Assembly: GCA_003255025.1 (NCBI GenBank)
Contig: QANY01007217.1
Span: 1 to 64,000, forward strand
Source of the DNA: Datisca glomerata
Taxonomy: Eukaryota > Streptophyta > Magnoliopsida > Cucurbitales > Datiscaceae
Direction of reading: 5' to 3'
DNA length: 64,000 nucleotides
Shown: in pieces, positions 1 to 10,954 of the stretch
Layout: each line of letters starts with the position of its first letter
How positions within the stretch are numbered: position 1 is the stretch's first letter
Notes under the pieces: generated by a model
What the model saw: the letters and a program-made list of their open reading frames with translations, nothing else
The model's database searches: none
What the model was told of the DNA's origin: nothing
Position numbers and translations under genes: made by a program

Positions 1-1235
1 AATTTTCAGAATACTGATTGCATATGCAAATGGGTTTGTTACACTTCGGGATGTTTCGGAAGGTCAAGTTCTTTTTGTCGGAAGTAGTGTTGATCTTCAA
101 TTGAAGGATGAAGTTCTCGAATCATCTGGAACGCTGGATGCTAATCTTACAAACGATGCATTGGGAAATCACCTAGGAGAGAAAGAGATAAGTGCTCTTT
201 GTTGGGCATCTTCAAATGGGTCAATTCTTGCAGTGGGATATACAGATGGAGATATTTTGTTCTGGAAAACATCATTTTCTGACTCTTCTAAAAATCCGCC
301 AGCTTCACCATCATCTAAGAGTGTTGTTAAGCTACAGTTATCATCTTCAGAAAGGAGACTTCCTGTCATAGTCTTAAACTGGTGTGCAAGTCATAAGGCA
401 CTTAATAATTGCGACGGCCAACTTTTCATCTATGGTGGAGATGAAATAGGTTCTGAAGAAGTGTTGACTGTACGTTATCATTTTTCACTTTTAAAAAATT
501 GCTCTAGTTGTATGTTGAATCAATTGATTTTTGTGTAAGAAACGAATATTATTAATAATGGTCAGAAACAACAATTTAGGAGGACATGAAAGTGAAGAAA
601 ACAGAAACAGTAATGATGTTGAATCAACTCACACTGTTAATGAAAAAAAGTTATATGTTCTCCGGAAGGATCCAGAGTTCCAATCTAATAAACTAATATT
701 ATGTTAATTTTTATGTTTCATGCACGGGAAATGATAAAAATTTATTGTAGACATAACCAGACTCTCGTCTGCTATCTGGTTTCTATTTTCTTATTGATGT
801 ATATTCCTTCATATGGTGCAGTTATTGATCTTGTTTTCGGCTACTAAATATTAGAAAAATGTGGATTTGTGAATTATTTCCAACATAAAAGGCGATCTGA
901 TTTTCTCTCACTTGCAGGTTTTGCAAATTGAATGGTCATCTGGGATGGATATTCTGAGATGTGTTGGTCGTGTGGACATTACTCTTAATGGATCTTTTGC
1001 AGTCATTATTTTATTGCCACATCATGGCGCATCAGTGGATGACGCCAAATCTGATCTTTTTATATTGATGAACCCAGGGCAACTGCACTTCTACGATCAT
1101 GCTAGCCTATCTGTCATAATGTCCAAGTCAGAAAAGAAGCCATCTGTAGCTGCTCTGGAGTTTCCTTCGATGATCCCTGTAGCAAATCCTCTGTCTGTGC
1201 ATCACCGTCCCTTTGTCGCGGTCCATCAATTCCGG
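1..1235 (+). CDS. Tomosyn/Lgl-like WD40 protein, two internal exons, 3' part missing
   Basis: Exon A is open from base 2 and ends at 469, just before a GT donor (gtacgt). Exon B starts at 918 after a cag acceptor. The join is in phase 0 and reads EEVLT then VLQIEWSSG, the spacing expected in plant tomosyn/lethal-giant-larvae-like (syntaxin-binding-protein-5-like) WD40 proteins. Other visible landmarks are ALCWASSNGSILAVGYTDGD, LFIYGGDEIGSEE and CVGRVDITLNGSF, which are beta-propeller blades. Proteins of this family bind SNAREs and regulate vesicle fusion and polarised secretion. The start codon lies outside the window. Similarity stops after about EFPSMIPVANP (near 1190). The following 15 residues to a possible gtaagg donor at 1235 do not look like the family, and no later exon is seen. 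The copy is therefore either split by an insertion or a truncated pseudogene. Family assignment is from memory of plant homologues. Confidence 0.72.
470..917 (+). other. Intron of the tomosyn-like gene, with a 49-codon open stretch
   Basis: GT at 470 and AG at 917 bound a 448-nt intron. It contains an ATG-initiated 49-codon open stretch (558-707, +), including ENRNSNDVESTHTVNEKK, that is polar and code-like but matches no family I recognise. A polypyrimidine tract precedes the acceptor. Confidence 0.55.
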
Positions 1236-3060
1236 TAAGGCGTTGATTTTCCCCTCTCTCGTTCTCGGTCTTTTTCCTCTGTTTCTCTATTTTTTTACTT
1301 ATTCTTTCTCTCTCTGAATATTCTCTTCTTCTCGCTCTGTTTCCTTCTATTTTCCTTTTAATGGCAGCCTCTTGATCGTCTCCTTGGGTTGTATCAGATC
1401 ATCATTGTCGCTCTCTTCGTCGGTGAGCATCAATTTTTCCTTTTCTTTCTTTCTTTCTTTCTTCCTTCCTGTACTCGTTCTCTGTTCGGATTGTAACTGG
1501 GTCTTGTGAACCGGTCGGTACTGGCCCGACCCAGCTCAGATATCACCAAACACGGACTGGTTCAGCCATACCGACCGAACCAGGCCTAATCGTTTCAGTC
1601 AGACCAGACTGAACCGGTTCAACCTAACCAACCCAAACTGGTTTTACGCAACCAAAACGAACCAGTCTAGCCAGCCCAACCCAACCAACCCAACACAGTA
1701 GAACCAAACAGGTTCAGATCGACCGGACCTAGTTGAACTAATCTGAATCGCTCAATCAGATATTACCCAGTTTATTTTTCACCGTTTCGTCACTGTTCGT
1801 TCTTCTAATTTATTAAATAATGATAGTTATTATTTGAATACTTAGTGATCTGCTGATATATGAATTTCAGGTCAATAGTTGTTGAATTTAATTAGTATCA
1901 ATTTAGTTAGGTGGACTTACGTAGTATTTTTTATTCATATGTCATCACTGTAGCTTATTTAATTTAATATCACTTTATTAATTTCTTTCTGTTGTTAAAT
2001 TTTATGATCAAATGTTTTTATATTTTTGTATTATGATGTCATCAAATTAATTACCATATTATGTATGATTACATTTTGAGCTTTACTCGCATTAGTTTAT
2101 GTTCACAAATAAGTTGCATGCTAGTCAAGAATGTAACTTATCATGAGTCATGAAATTAAATCAAGTGATAGGATAAATGAATAAACAGTAAACTTAGACA
2201 TATTCCTTAATTATCAAGTAACCAAACTGTTCACGTCATGTTATCAGCTATACTGGTAGGTGTCACCATATTCATGTCAGCGTCTTTATTGTTCAGATAA
2301 CCTTAAGTGACACCAGGTTTAGGACACCTATTCCGAGTGTGAATAAATTTTAGTTAGGTTGTTAATTAGGGAATATATCAGATGAATCATGATAAGACAA
2401 GTTATAAGTAGAAGTTCAAGTTGGATGATAACCATAAAATTCAGATATGTGAATTACAAGTAATTTAAGCGATTTTATAATCAAGTGAATATGTTAAAAT
2501 ACAGTTGCATGAGTTACTTGTTTACATTCATGTCATGTGAAGCTTATTAGTATGTAAGTTTACTTACTGAGTATTTTTAATATTCACTCTCCCACAAATG
2601 ATTGTGTTCCAGGTGATGTCGAACATCAGGAATGAGGGACTGCCATAGCCAGCGAAATTAGAAGATTTTCAATTATTCATGTTGATAAGACATTAGAAAC
2701 AACTTTTTCGTTAAGTACAGTTAATGCAAAAATTTATGAATTTTAATACTTTATATTTACGTTTATATGTTTAAATTTTCACGTCTTATGGATTTTTCAC
2801 ATTGACCTTATTACAGATTTAATACAACATTTATTACAGTTTATTGAATAAATATTTTCTTTAAAATAGTTTTAGGTTTCCGCTATTTAATGTTAAAATT
2901 AAGACAAAATTAAGGTTTTCAATTTGATTTTTTTAATTAGGGTTTCGATCGAATTAGAGATTTTTGAATTGTGAAATTACATGCACGTTTAACCTTCAGA
3001 AATTGGAGTGTTATATCCTCCACTATCCAAACTTGGTGTGACTAACTAACACTGCAAAAG
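1190..3060. other. Non-coding, repeat-like stretch after the tomosyn break
   Basis: No gene is supported. Positions 1245-1480 are pyrimidine-rich with a short (TTTC)n run. Positions 1505-1770 are crowded with AACC/CCAACC/AACCGG words on both strands. The remainder is AT-rich. The segment ends near 3013 in GGAGTGTTATA, which resembles the last bases of many Ty3/gypsy LTRs, so a solo LTR is possible. No matching TG start or target duplication was established. Confidence 0.3.
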
Positions 3061-3270
3061 CGCATCTACGTGAAGAATAACATAATCTCGAAAAAATATT
3101 GGACACCCAGTTATGTCACACACAAATTAAACACCAAAATCACCGTAACTGTCAGATTCAAAGAGAAGACAATCATTAAGGACCAGAGATCTAATGGACA
3201 TAAATCTATTCCACCGGTAGAAAATAAAAACCTTCGAAAACGGAAAGAGAACTCAGTAGAAAACAAAAAA

Positions 3271-3515
3271 ACGCAGCAATAGATCTACAAGAGAAAAAGA
3301 AAACAACGAAAGAAAAAGGAGAAGAGAAAGAGGGAAAAACGGAGGAGTTCAATAAAAAAAATTCCACTAGAGCTTAAGGATTTAGATCCCCTCCAAAAAA
3401 TCGCAGCAATAGATCTACAAGAGAAAAGGCAATGAAAGAAAAAAGGAGAAGAGAGAGGGAAAAACAGAGGAGTTCAGTAAAAAATATTTCACTAGAGTTT
3501 AAGGATTTATATACC
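3271..3515. repeat. Tandem duplication, period 130 bp
   Basis: The words cgcagcaatagatctacaag and gaggagttca recur 130 bp apart (3272 and 3402 for the first). The two purine-rich copies align along nearly their whole length with a few substitutions and small gaps. The reading frame through the first copy has no family similarity. Confidence 0.75.
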
Positions 3516-4757
3516 ATCCTGTTGGGGATTCTATTGAAAATGAATGCTCGCGATCACCTCGACACCAATCTGAGATGAAAAGGTGTTCTGCCATTTTGTT
3601 CATTTTCTTTTCTTTTTCTGTTTTTCTTTCATATTTTTTTTTTCATATATTCATCCATTTTTAGAAGACGGACTAGAACTTAACATATCCCTTCATATTC
3701 TAACTTTCCATCAATCAAGCTTAGCAGTGAACAAAATCGGATAAATGAAACAAATTGATGAATGAATCTCACTTCAACAAATCACAATTTCGTCTAGAAT
3801 TTATGAGATAAGCTGGCCCTTATAAATAAAAAAAGGTAGGCGAAATTAAATCACCGAAACGACCAACCCCATGTAATATGATCTTTCTGTAGTACAAAAC
3901 GTAAACTGTATTACAGTATTAATAGCATATCCTTCTTCGTTCAATCATAACGTGAAGCTTTGCCAGATAAACTCAGTTCTTGTGCTTGGAAAGCTGTATT
4001 ACAAACATGAGTTCAATGCCGTACAACTAGTCAAACAGCCATAAAGGATTCAGATTTGAGATGCAATTCTCTCATGTTTATCCTTCTTGGGTAACATGGG
4101 TAGTTTATTTGATTGCAACCCCATTTTGCACAGATTTTACGAGCATCTGATTTTTATTTGAATTCTATGTAAATATTGGCAGTTGAAAACAAGCCAATTA
4201 CCCATCTCCACTCAACATAATCTGTTCAGTTCTAAGATGATCTTAATTCCAGTCAGAAGTTGACTTTACTTTGAGTTAATTCCCATTTACTCAATCTCAT
4301 ATCAAATGACCCTTAAGAGTTAAGATTATTACGAGACAATGAGCTTTGAAAGAAGTAGCGTATTATAGTGTTGAGAGAACAGATCAACGTATAGAAAATT
4401 GAAGTTTGACACTGGTTTGATAAACTCGAAACACCGGTATCCATTGAGAGATTTGAGAGAATATGTATGGCATTAAGGCCTCGTATGACCAAGATAAGCT
4501 ACATAACTGATCAGCAATGAAAACATCTACAACCAGAGGATGAACAGCTATAAAAAGTAGTGATTTTGTTGCAAACAGTCAAACCATTGTAGGAAGGAAA
4601 GAAAATGACAAGTACGAGTGACAATTGAAGGAAATTGATAATTTACATTTAAAAAAACCTCTCTCTACTTTTCTTTTCTTTGCTCTTCTTCTCTCTTTTT
4701 CACCTTTATTTCAGTAGAAGCAAATGATGAAAATATATTTCCTTTGTCGTGTTGAGG
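3516..4757. other. No gene seen; flank downstream of the MIF-like gene
   Basis: AT-rich sequence without long open frames or recognisable protein similarity. A TTTTC-rich tract lies at 3600-3660. Nothing else could be supported. Confidence 0.5.
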
Positions 4758-4948
4758 ACAAAAAAGTAATTCTACACTAACATAATTGATCAAATTTTAA
4801 ACGATCAAATGAAATATCAATCATTTGTAGATATATATTTTCACTCATTAAAATGTTTTAAACACCAACCTATATATGATTCACACCATTTGACCACCTA
4901 AAAACTTAATCAATTACTTGATCAGTGTAGAATTATTCACCAAAAAAT
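4758..4948. mobile_element. Possible MITE with imperfect inverted arms
   Basis: The left arm (about 4759-4830, containing taattctacac and gatcaa) is repeated in inverted orientation at about 4870-4946 (tgatcagtgtagaatta). The core between the arms is AT-rich and non-coding. Size and symmetry fit a miniature inverted-repeat element. A target duplication was not identified, so this is tentative. Confidence 0.4.
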
Positions 4949-5368
4949 GGCCTAGCAAATATGGGGGAAAATATTCAAAGAGAAACAAAGGGTGCCCGTG
5001 TGTGTTTGTTGTCCTTATCTGATTTTAAAAAAATCAAAGAGAAACAAAGAACTGTGATAACGCGCAATAATAAGCAGGACAAAGTATAACTTCAGAGAAC
5101 ATTTCCAAACAACAAGCAATTAGTTCACAAGGGAATTCAACTCACCACAAATTCAACATGTACCATAGACATAAGTTCAACTATATAGTTATCTAGCAAT
5201 ATATTCAATGTTCCGCTTCGCTTGACAGCAGTAACACATGGAGGAAGCGGACAAAATATCCTCCTCATATCCAAGAAAGTACTAAGAAAACCAAATCAAC
5301 AGATCAACAGAGACCTGTCAAATACCTCCTGTTAAACTCAATACACCACCCCAAATGTAGTACGGATT

Positions 5369-6481
5369 TTAGAAGGTAGAGCCATTCCACCCAAAGTTGG
5401 AACCCTGCATAACAGACAGTCATTAGTTTAATCTCATGTGGGCGCATACAGCAGAAATTGACAGCTATTAAGTCTTAATAAGAATGGCTTGTATCATTGC
5501 AGAACGCTAATAACAGTACCGGAAGTTTCAAAACAAAAAGAACAGTATTTATTTACATGATCTAGTCCTGATGTAAAGCATGCAAACACTGTGCATATTC
5601 TTGAATTTGATGGGCCTAGACAGAAAAGAAGAATGCAATGAGATTAAATGAATGCATGGCAATGATCTATCTTTTGAACCACAAGGAAAGCTACGATGCT
5701 TGCCTTGGTGTCGTAGAACTTGAGAAAGAATCGTGACTTCGGCACAGACAACTTGGTTTCAAGAATTGCGGCAATTTCAGCACTTAAACTCTTGTTAACA
5801 TTAGGATTAAGACCACCAATAGAGACCAACTCGCCATAAGCTGCTGGCTGCTCGGTCCCTCCAAAAGATATGGGCACAGATCCCTTCAGTACAATCATGA
5901 CATACTGCATTACATGAGAAACCAATGTTAGTTTTTAAGAGATCAAAATATTGGAACGAATCACAAGATAATCAAGAACATGCTAAAAGCCTAAAGCTAC
6001 CACAAGTATTTTGTATGAGTTTTAAATTACACCCTGTAATTCACTTCTTATACACAGATACAAGTACAACACTTCAACTTAATTACTAATGGACGCCTAG
6101 GGAAACGCTCTCAGTATAAGCAAATTCAAGTAGCCTGAGGAAAGAACAAGTATTGCGTTCATTTACCGTCTAAGCCTAACTTCGCATCTGGAATGAAACC
6201 AAAATAGCATGAATTGCGTAAACAAAACCAACCAAGCGTAGAAGCTAATCAAATTCTTGACACTAAAATTTGAGGTTACTAACAGTCAAAATGAAAGATA
6301 AAGAACACGAAAGCGAGCTATCTGTTTTAACTGTGAAGATGAAATAATGGACGAGACAATAAGGTCTTACAGCCTCGGGCTTGCCGATGATCTTGGCCAC
6401 GGTAGAGGTAGCCTCAGATAGGATGGAGGAGGTATCAACCTCGTCGAGAGAAACGTTGGTTGACAGATTCAAGCAAGGCAT
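5369..6481 (-). CDS. MIF/D-dopachrome tautomerase-like protein (MDL1/2-like), complete, 3 exons
   Basis: Exons on the minus strand are 6481-6371, 5904-5704 and 5404-5369, giving 37 + 67 + 11 = 115 residues, the normal length of the MIF superfamily. The product starts MPCLNLSTNVSLDEVD. Pro2 after the initiator Met is the family's catalytic base. SFGGTEQPAAYGELVSIGG and the tail NFGWNGSTF are family hallmarks; plant members are called MDL proteins. Known activity in animals is keto-enol tautomerase and cytokine; the plant role is less settled. Intron 1 is GT-AG (466 nt). Intron 2 (5703-5405) must use a GC donor, AAG|GCAAGC, because only that join yields YDTK followed by GSNFGW. A GAA/CTT repeat lies in the 5' leader just before the ATG. 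A transposon begins 72 bp upstream of the ATG. No stops or frameshifts, so probably functional. Confidence 0.93.
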
Positions 6482-6543
6482 CTTCTTCTTCTTCTTCGTG
6501 TCACTCTGAGTTTCTTCCTATCTGCAACTGTACCACCAATTAG

Positions 6544-6552
6544 TAACCCTCG
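6544..6552. repeat. Left 9-bp target site duplication of the MULE
   Basis: taaccctcg, identical to 13170-13178. A 9-bp duplication is diagnostic of Mutator-type insertion. Confidence 0.85.
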
Positions 6553-6657
6553 GGGTTTTTTTTCTAAACTATACCCCTAGATAAAACATTTTATAAAATT
6601 ACACCACAGCCTAATTTTTTTCTTACCCTAATCCCTAACCCACATCCCCTTCACGTT
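6553..6657 (+). repeat. Left terminal inverted repeat of the MULE
   Basis: Aligns with the reverse complement of 13063-13169; best conserved in the outer 45 bp (ctaaactatacc, tagataaa), then drifting with small gaps to about cttcac/cttcat. Confidence 0.82.
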
Positions 6658-7014
6658 TTTTTCTTTTTTCTCATTGCTCTTCTTATACGTTGTCCAATCA
6701 AATGTCAAATTCTACTTCATTTAAGTCAACCTCCATTATCCTCATTTCTCCTTCTTCATTTTTTATTTTTGCAACTTATTCTTCGTCATTTCTTCTTCGT
6801 CGTCTTCCTATTTAACAAGAAAATAGGTTTCATCGTCTTCATCATCATCAAGAAGAGATTTCATTGTCTCCTTCATCTTTATTGAAGGCTTGTAGGTATG
6901 AGTTTTGTTTTCTTCTTTCTGAAAAGCTTGAAGTTCCATGGGTTTTTCTTTGTTCATAAGTTATCTGAGATTTTTTTTCCAACAACAACATGCAATGTGT
7001 TGTTTGAAGTTCAT

Positions 7015-7560
7015 GTAGTTTACATGATGGCTACAAGATGATCGTGTAGTGTACACGAGGACTACACAATCCTCGTGTAGCCATCATGTATACTTCACCC
7101 AGTATACACGATCCTTATGTAGGTCTCGTGTACACTACACGATCATCGTGTAGTGCATCATGAACTTCTTCAGCAATTCATGATGCACTACAAGAGCATC
7201 GTGTAACATCTTGTACACTACACGATCATCATATAGTGTACATGATGATCACAAGATGATCGTGTAGTACTCGTGTACACCATATGATGGCACTACATGA
7301 TGATCGTGTAGTACTCGTGTACACTACACGATGATCGTGTAGGCCTCGTGTAGTGCATTACAAGACCATCGTGTAGTGTACATGAGAACAACATGATCAT
7401 CGTGTAGTGCCATCGTGTAGTGTACACAAGAACTACACGATCATCGTGTAGTGTACACGAGTACTGCATGATCATCTTGTGGTCATCCTGTACACTGCAC
7501 GATGACCGTGTATTCCTCGTGTACACTGCACGATGGCTAGACGATCATCTTGTAATATTT
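7015..7560. repeat. Cluster of palindromic TACACGAT/ATCGTGTA repeats
   Basis: About 25 degenerate units of roughly 20-22 bp built on tacacgat and its complement atcgtgta, in mixed orientation and often back to back as tacacgatnatcgtgta. The open frames that run through it are low-complexity by-products of the repeat. Confidence 0.85.
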
Positions 7561-7639
7561 CATTTTATTATGTAGTCTTCTTGTATTGACTTCCTTCATT
7601 GATGCGAATACAAATATATCTGAAGTTTAAATTTTTGTA

Positions 7640-8361
7640 ATCCACGATGGAGATTGAGTGAAAATGGTAGAACATGATCTTTTAATGGAGAAAAATCTAA
7701 ATTATTGGAGATATCAACTAATTGCACTTACGACGATTTATCGAGTATATTGCATGAAGAACTCCAAATAGACCCCTCAAAGTATGATATGTCCATCAAA
7801 TTTCTTTATAGAAGTCATGTCCCTGCCCTCCCATTGGAAATTTTAAATAATAGAGATTTATAGTTATTTATTAAGGAGAATGAATCAGAATCACTTCGAA
7901 CCCCAATATTTGTAAGTGCTAAGCGTAAATTCCATCTCAAAGTTGGGTTCTTGAAACCACAATGTCACAACAACATCGGGTTCCTGAAACTACAAGATTT
8001 TATCATAGTTGGATTCCTGAAACCACAATATCACAACAACCTCTGCATGAAAGCATTCCTCGCTTTGAGAGTGTTGATCATTTTGAAAGGAGCTATCATT
8101 ATGATGATATTTTGGTACTACTTGTCCACGTGCAAATGATACATTTCCAAGCTATAGAATAAAATATTATTTTGGGACTACTTGTCCACGTGCAAATAAT
8201 ACATTTCCAAGCTATAGAATAAAATATTATTTTGGTACTACCTGTCCACGTGCAGAGAATACATTTCCAAGTTATAGAATAAACAATTATTTTGGTACTA
8301 CTTGTCCGCGTGCAAATAACTCAATTACAATTCATTTTCGATATTTGGGCATTTTCTGTTG
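7640..8361 (+). pseudogene. MULE transposase (mudrA-type) N-terminal relic
   Basis: Reading frames at 7720-7960 contain DPSKYDMSIKFLYRS, PALPLEILNNRDL and ESLRTPIFVS, which resemble the region upstream of the transposase domain in plant MuDR-like proteins (the pattern of a short ordered domain, then 'DPLEI.NDRDL', then acidic residues). A stop follows NNRDL. The frame then shifts into the 60-bp repeat, whose third frame stays open to a TGA near 8359-8361. No DDE catalytic core, SWIM zinc finger or zinc knuckle is left. Assigned from motif memory and from its place inside a MULE; moderate confidence. Confidence 0.5.
8101..8333 (+). repeat. 60-bp tandem repeat, 3.9 copies
   Basis: The unit ttggtactacttgtccacg followed by tgcaaat and acatttccaagctatagaat recurs exactly every 60 bp (8101, 8161, 8221, 8281), so the period is 20 codons. 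In one frame every unit reads YFGTTCPRAN then TFPSYRI, with no stop, which suggests it expanded while still coding. Confidence 0.9.
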
Positions 8362-8810
8362 AGTTATTTCTTGGAAATTTTTCTCATATGTGAGGGTTTC
8401 GACAAACTTAAGGGAGAATACACCACAATCAAAGCTACAAAATACTTGAAATGTAAAAACATAATTAAGTAATATGTACGAAATTTTAAGTGCATAGTGG
8501 ACTTTAAAAAATATGTATATTTCACGTACCATTCTCTGGTTGTGGACACGACATGATCTCATATTTTCACTCCTCTTTGGATTGAACCTCATTTCTTTTC
8601 TTGTAAGTGTTCATCATTTGAAGCAGACGATGGACAATCTTCATATAAGGTTTTATTATTTCAGGATACAAGGTGCGTTAACGTGGCGTGTTCATGGAGT
8701 TATAAATATGAATAAACTGGTCATTCATATCAAGTTCCACCGTAATCTAATGACTTTTGCTCAAATTCATTGGAAAGATAACCTGTAGAAATTGATAGAT
8801 AAGAATAAAT
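8332..8810 (-). pseudogene. Ulp1-like cysteine protease (peptidase C48) C-terminal relic
   Basis: The last exon (8434-8332) follows a TAG acceptor and reads FDCGVFSLKFVETLT, then ITQQKMPKYRK and a stop. D-C-G-V-F is the catalytic-cysteine motif of Ulp1/SENP-type proteases, which cleave SUMO-like modifiers, and the 'ITQ..MP.FRK' tail is typical of the plant transposon-borne group. The preceding sequence up to about 8810 on the same strand has short remnants such as IHIYNSMNTPR (a 'YDS' type block before the cysteine), with stops. The His and Asp of the catalytic triad are not clearly visible. Together with the DUF1985 relic upstream on the same strand it forms the usual DUF1985-Ulp1 arrangement. 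Confidence 0.65.
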
Positions 8811-9049
8811 ATTGGTTTTTATAAGTAAAAAATAGTATGTTTTCTAGCCTTTTTTTTACAAGATATACCTTATCGGACTCTTCCTAATCCATTCTGAAGT
8901 TCGTCTACAAGACAAGGAATGCGTACTGGAGTGTATCCTCAACCTCAATATTCTAGCCGATGGGATCTTGCTCTAACTCTTCCACTCGGTCAGACAAGTT
9001 GCCATGTAATGTCATGGAAAACATTTTAAAGCAATAAAATGGTCATGAT

Positions 9050-9175
9050 CAAGTCTACACGATGCCTATGAATACTTCGTGTAGATTACATAAAGTCTAC
9101 ACGCTGCCCCTGAAGACCTCGTATAGACTACATCAAGTCTACACGCTGCCCATAAAGGTCTCGTGTATACTTCAT
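9050..9175. repeat. Short cluster of CTACACG-type repeats
   Basis: Three copies of a ~55-bp unit containing aagtctacacgctgcc and tcgtgtagact; related in sequence to the larger palindromic clusters of this element. Confidence 0.7.
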
Positions 9176-9499
9176 GAAGTTTGAAAAAATAAAACATCTT
9201 ATTTATTTGCAGAATCAAATCACCAACATTAATTCTGATATGAGGGTTGTACTCATGAAAATCCATCATCATGAGCTCCAAATATGCATCGATATGATGC
9301 AATGTAATAAAGTTTACATAAGATATTTATATTTATTTTAAACACCACATTAAAAAAGATTATAAATAACTACTTACATCTAACTCAAGCCATTGATAAT
9401 GTGGGATAATTTTTTAAACCAGATAAGGTAAACGGTGTAAAATCCAACTTCTATTTTCTCATTCATGTACAATGTATTTACAGATCAAAATTAAGAGTT

Positions 9500-9680
9500 T
9501 TATGATTGGTACACGATGAACGCGTAACCATCGTGTAACATACACAATAGCTACACGATGTTAGTGTATCTATCATGTAAACTACACGATGTTCGTGTAA
9601 CCATCGTGCAGTCTATATGATATAATTATAATCATTATGTAGGATACATGATGAATACAAGATATCCGTGTATGAGAAGA
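9500..9680. repeat. Cluster of palindromic TACACGAT/ATCGTGTA repeats
   Basis: Alternating tacacgatg and catcgtgta words (for example 9508, 9550, 9583) in the same style as 7015-7560. A pyrimidine-rich stretch (9715-9930) follows it. Confidence 0.8.
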
Positions 9681-10149
9681 AGGAGTGTATAAGAAAATTA
9701 CAGAACTTACTTTGCCCTTGGGCTTTCTCTTTTTCTTCTTCTTCTCTCTCTTCTTTTTCTTCCACTATCGTTTCTAACTCTTCATCCTCTTTTTTCTCTC
9801 CTTCTTTCTCTCATTCTCTTTCTTCTCTCTCTTTTTTTCTACCACTATTTTTTATAACTATTCATCCTATTTTTTCTCTCCTTCATTTTCCTCTTCTTCG
9901 TTCTATGTCTCCATCTCCTCCCCGTTGACAGTCATCAACATGGCAGATTGAAGGTAGAATTGGTAATAATCCATTCGTGATGTTACTAGATGCTCCATCA
10001 AAATCTTGATTTAAAAAATTGCAAATAAAATGCCTGATTGTGTGGACACAATCTTCTTGTTCATTGAAATGATCTTTTGCTCCAATCTAATCAAACATTT
10101 CCTCACCCAATCCTCATTATTCTTCTTCTCCCCTGTCTTTTCAATGCTA

Positions 10150-10790
10150 TCCTCCTCAGATCTCTTCTTCTTCTTCTTCAGATCTCTTCTTCTTCTTCTT
10201 CAGATCTCTTCTTCTTCTTCTTCAGATCTCTTCTTCTTCAGATCTCTTCTTCTTCTTCTTCTTCTTCAGATCTCTTCTTCTTCAGATCTCTTCTTCTTCC
10301 TCTTCTTCTTCTTCAGATCTCTTCTTCTTCTTCTTCAGATCTCTTCTTCTTCCTCTTCTTCTTCTTCAGATCTCTTCTTCTTCCTCTTCTTCTTCTTCAG
10401 ATCTCTTCTTCTTCCTCTTCTTCTTCTTCAGATCTCTTCTTCTTCCTCTTCTTCTTCTTCAGATCTCTTCTTCTTCCTCTTCTTCTTCTTCAGATCTCTT
10501 CTTCTTCCTCTTCTTCTTCTTCAGATCTCTTCTTCTTCCTCTTCTTCTTCTTCAGATCTCTTCTTCTTCCTCTTCTTCTTCTTCAGATCTCTTCTTCTTC
10601 CTCTTCTTCTTCTTCTTCAGATCTCTTATTCTTCCTCTTCTTCTTCTTCAGATCTCTTCTTCTTCCTCTTCTTCTTCTTCTTCCTCTTCTTCTTCTTCAG
10701 ATCTCTTCTTCTTCCTCTTCTTCTTCTTCAGATCTCTTCTTCTTCTTCAGATCTCTTCTTCTTCCTCTTCTTCTTCTTCTTCAGATCTCT

Positions 10791-10822
<32 letters not shown>

Positions 10823-10860
10823 TTCTTCTTCTTCTTTTTCTTCTTCTTCTTCTTCTTCTC
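10150..10860 (+). repeat. Minisatellite, 31-bp unit, pyrimidine-rich
   Basis: The unit agatctcttcttcttcctct plus cttcttcttc repeats with a 31-bp period; copies start for instance at 10337, 10368 and 10399. Near-perfect copies run to about 10790; flanking copies are shorter, and the array ends in a plain (TTC)n run. Each unit has an AGATCT site. The two long Ser/Phe/Leu frames through it are repeat artefacts, since 31 is not divisible by three and no frame keeps one meaning. Confidence 0.93.
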
Positions 10861-10954
10861 CTCATCATCATCTTCCTCTTTTACACAAGGTAAGGATAAA
10901 TGAGGTGTCGACTGAAAAAAAATATGTAATATAAATCAGACAAACAAGTTAAAG

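Noticed and set aside
7293..7526. 77-codon minus-strand frame and similar ones at 10956 and 12445
   Set aside because: Products of the palindromic repeat clusters (repeating TRSSC/HDD words).
9668..9928. Ser/Phe-rich open frame of 86 codons
   Set aside because: A pyrimidine-rich tract with no domain, splice context or similarity.
10030..10934. Two overlapping open frames of over 280 codons made mainly of Ser, Phe and Leu
   Set aside because: They run entirely through a 31-bp minisatellite and a (TTC)n run; composition and overlap show them to be repeat artefacts.
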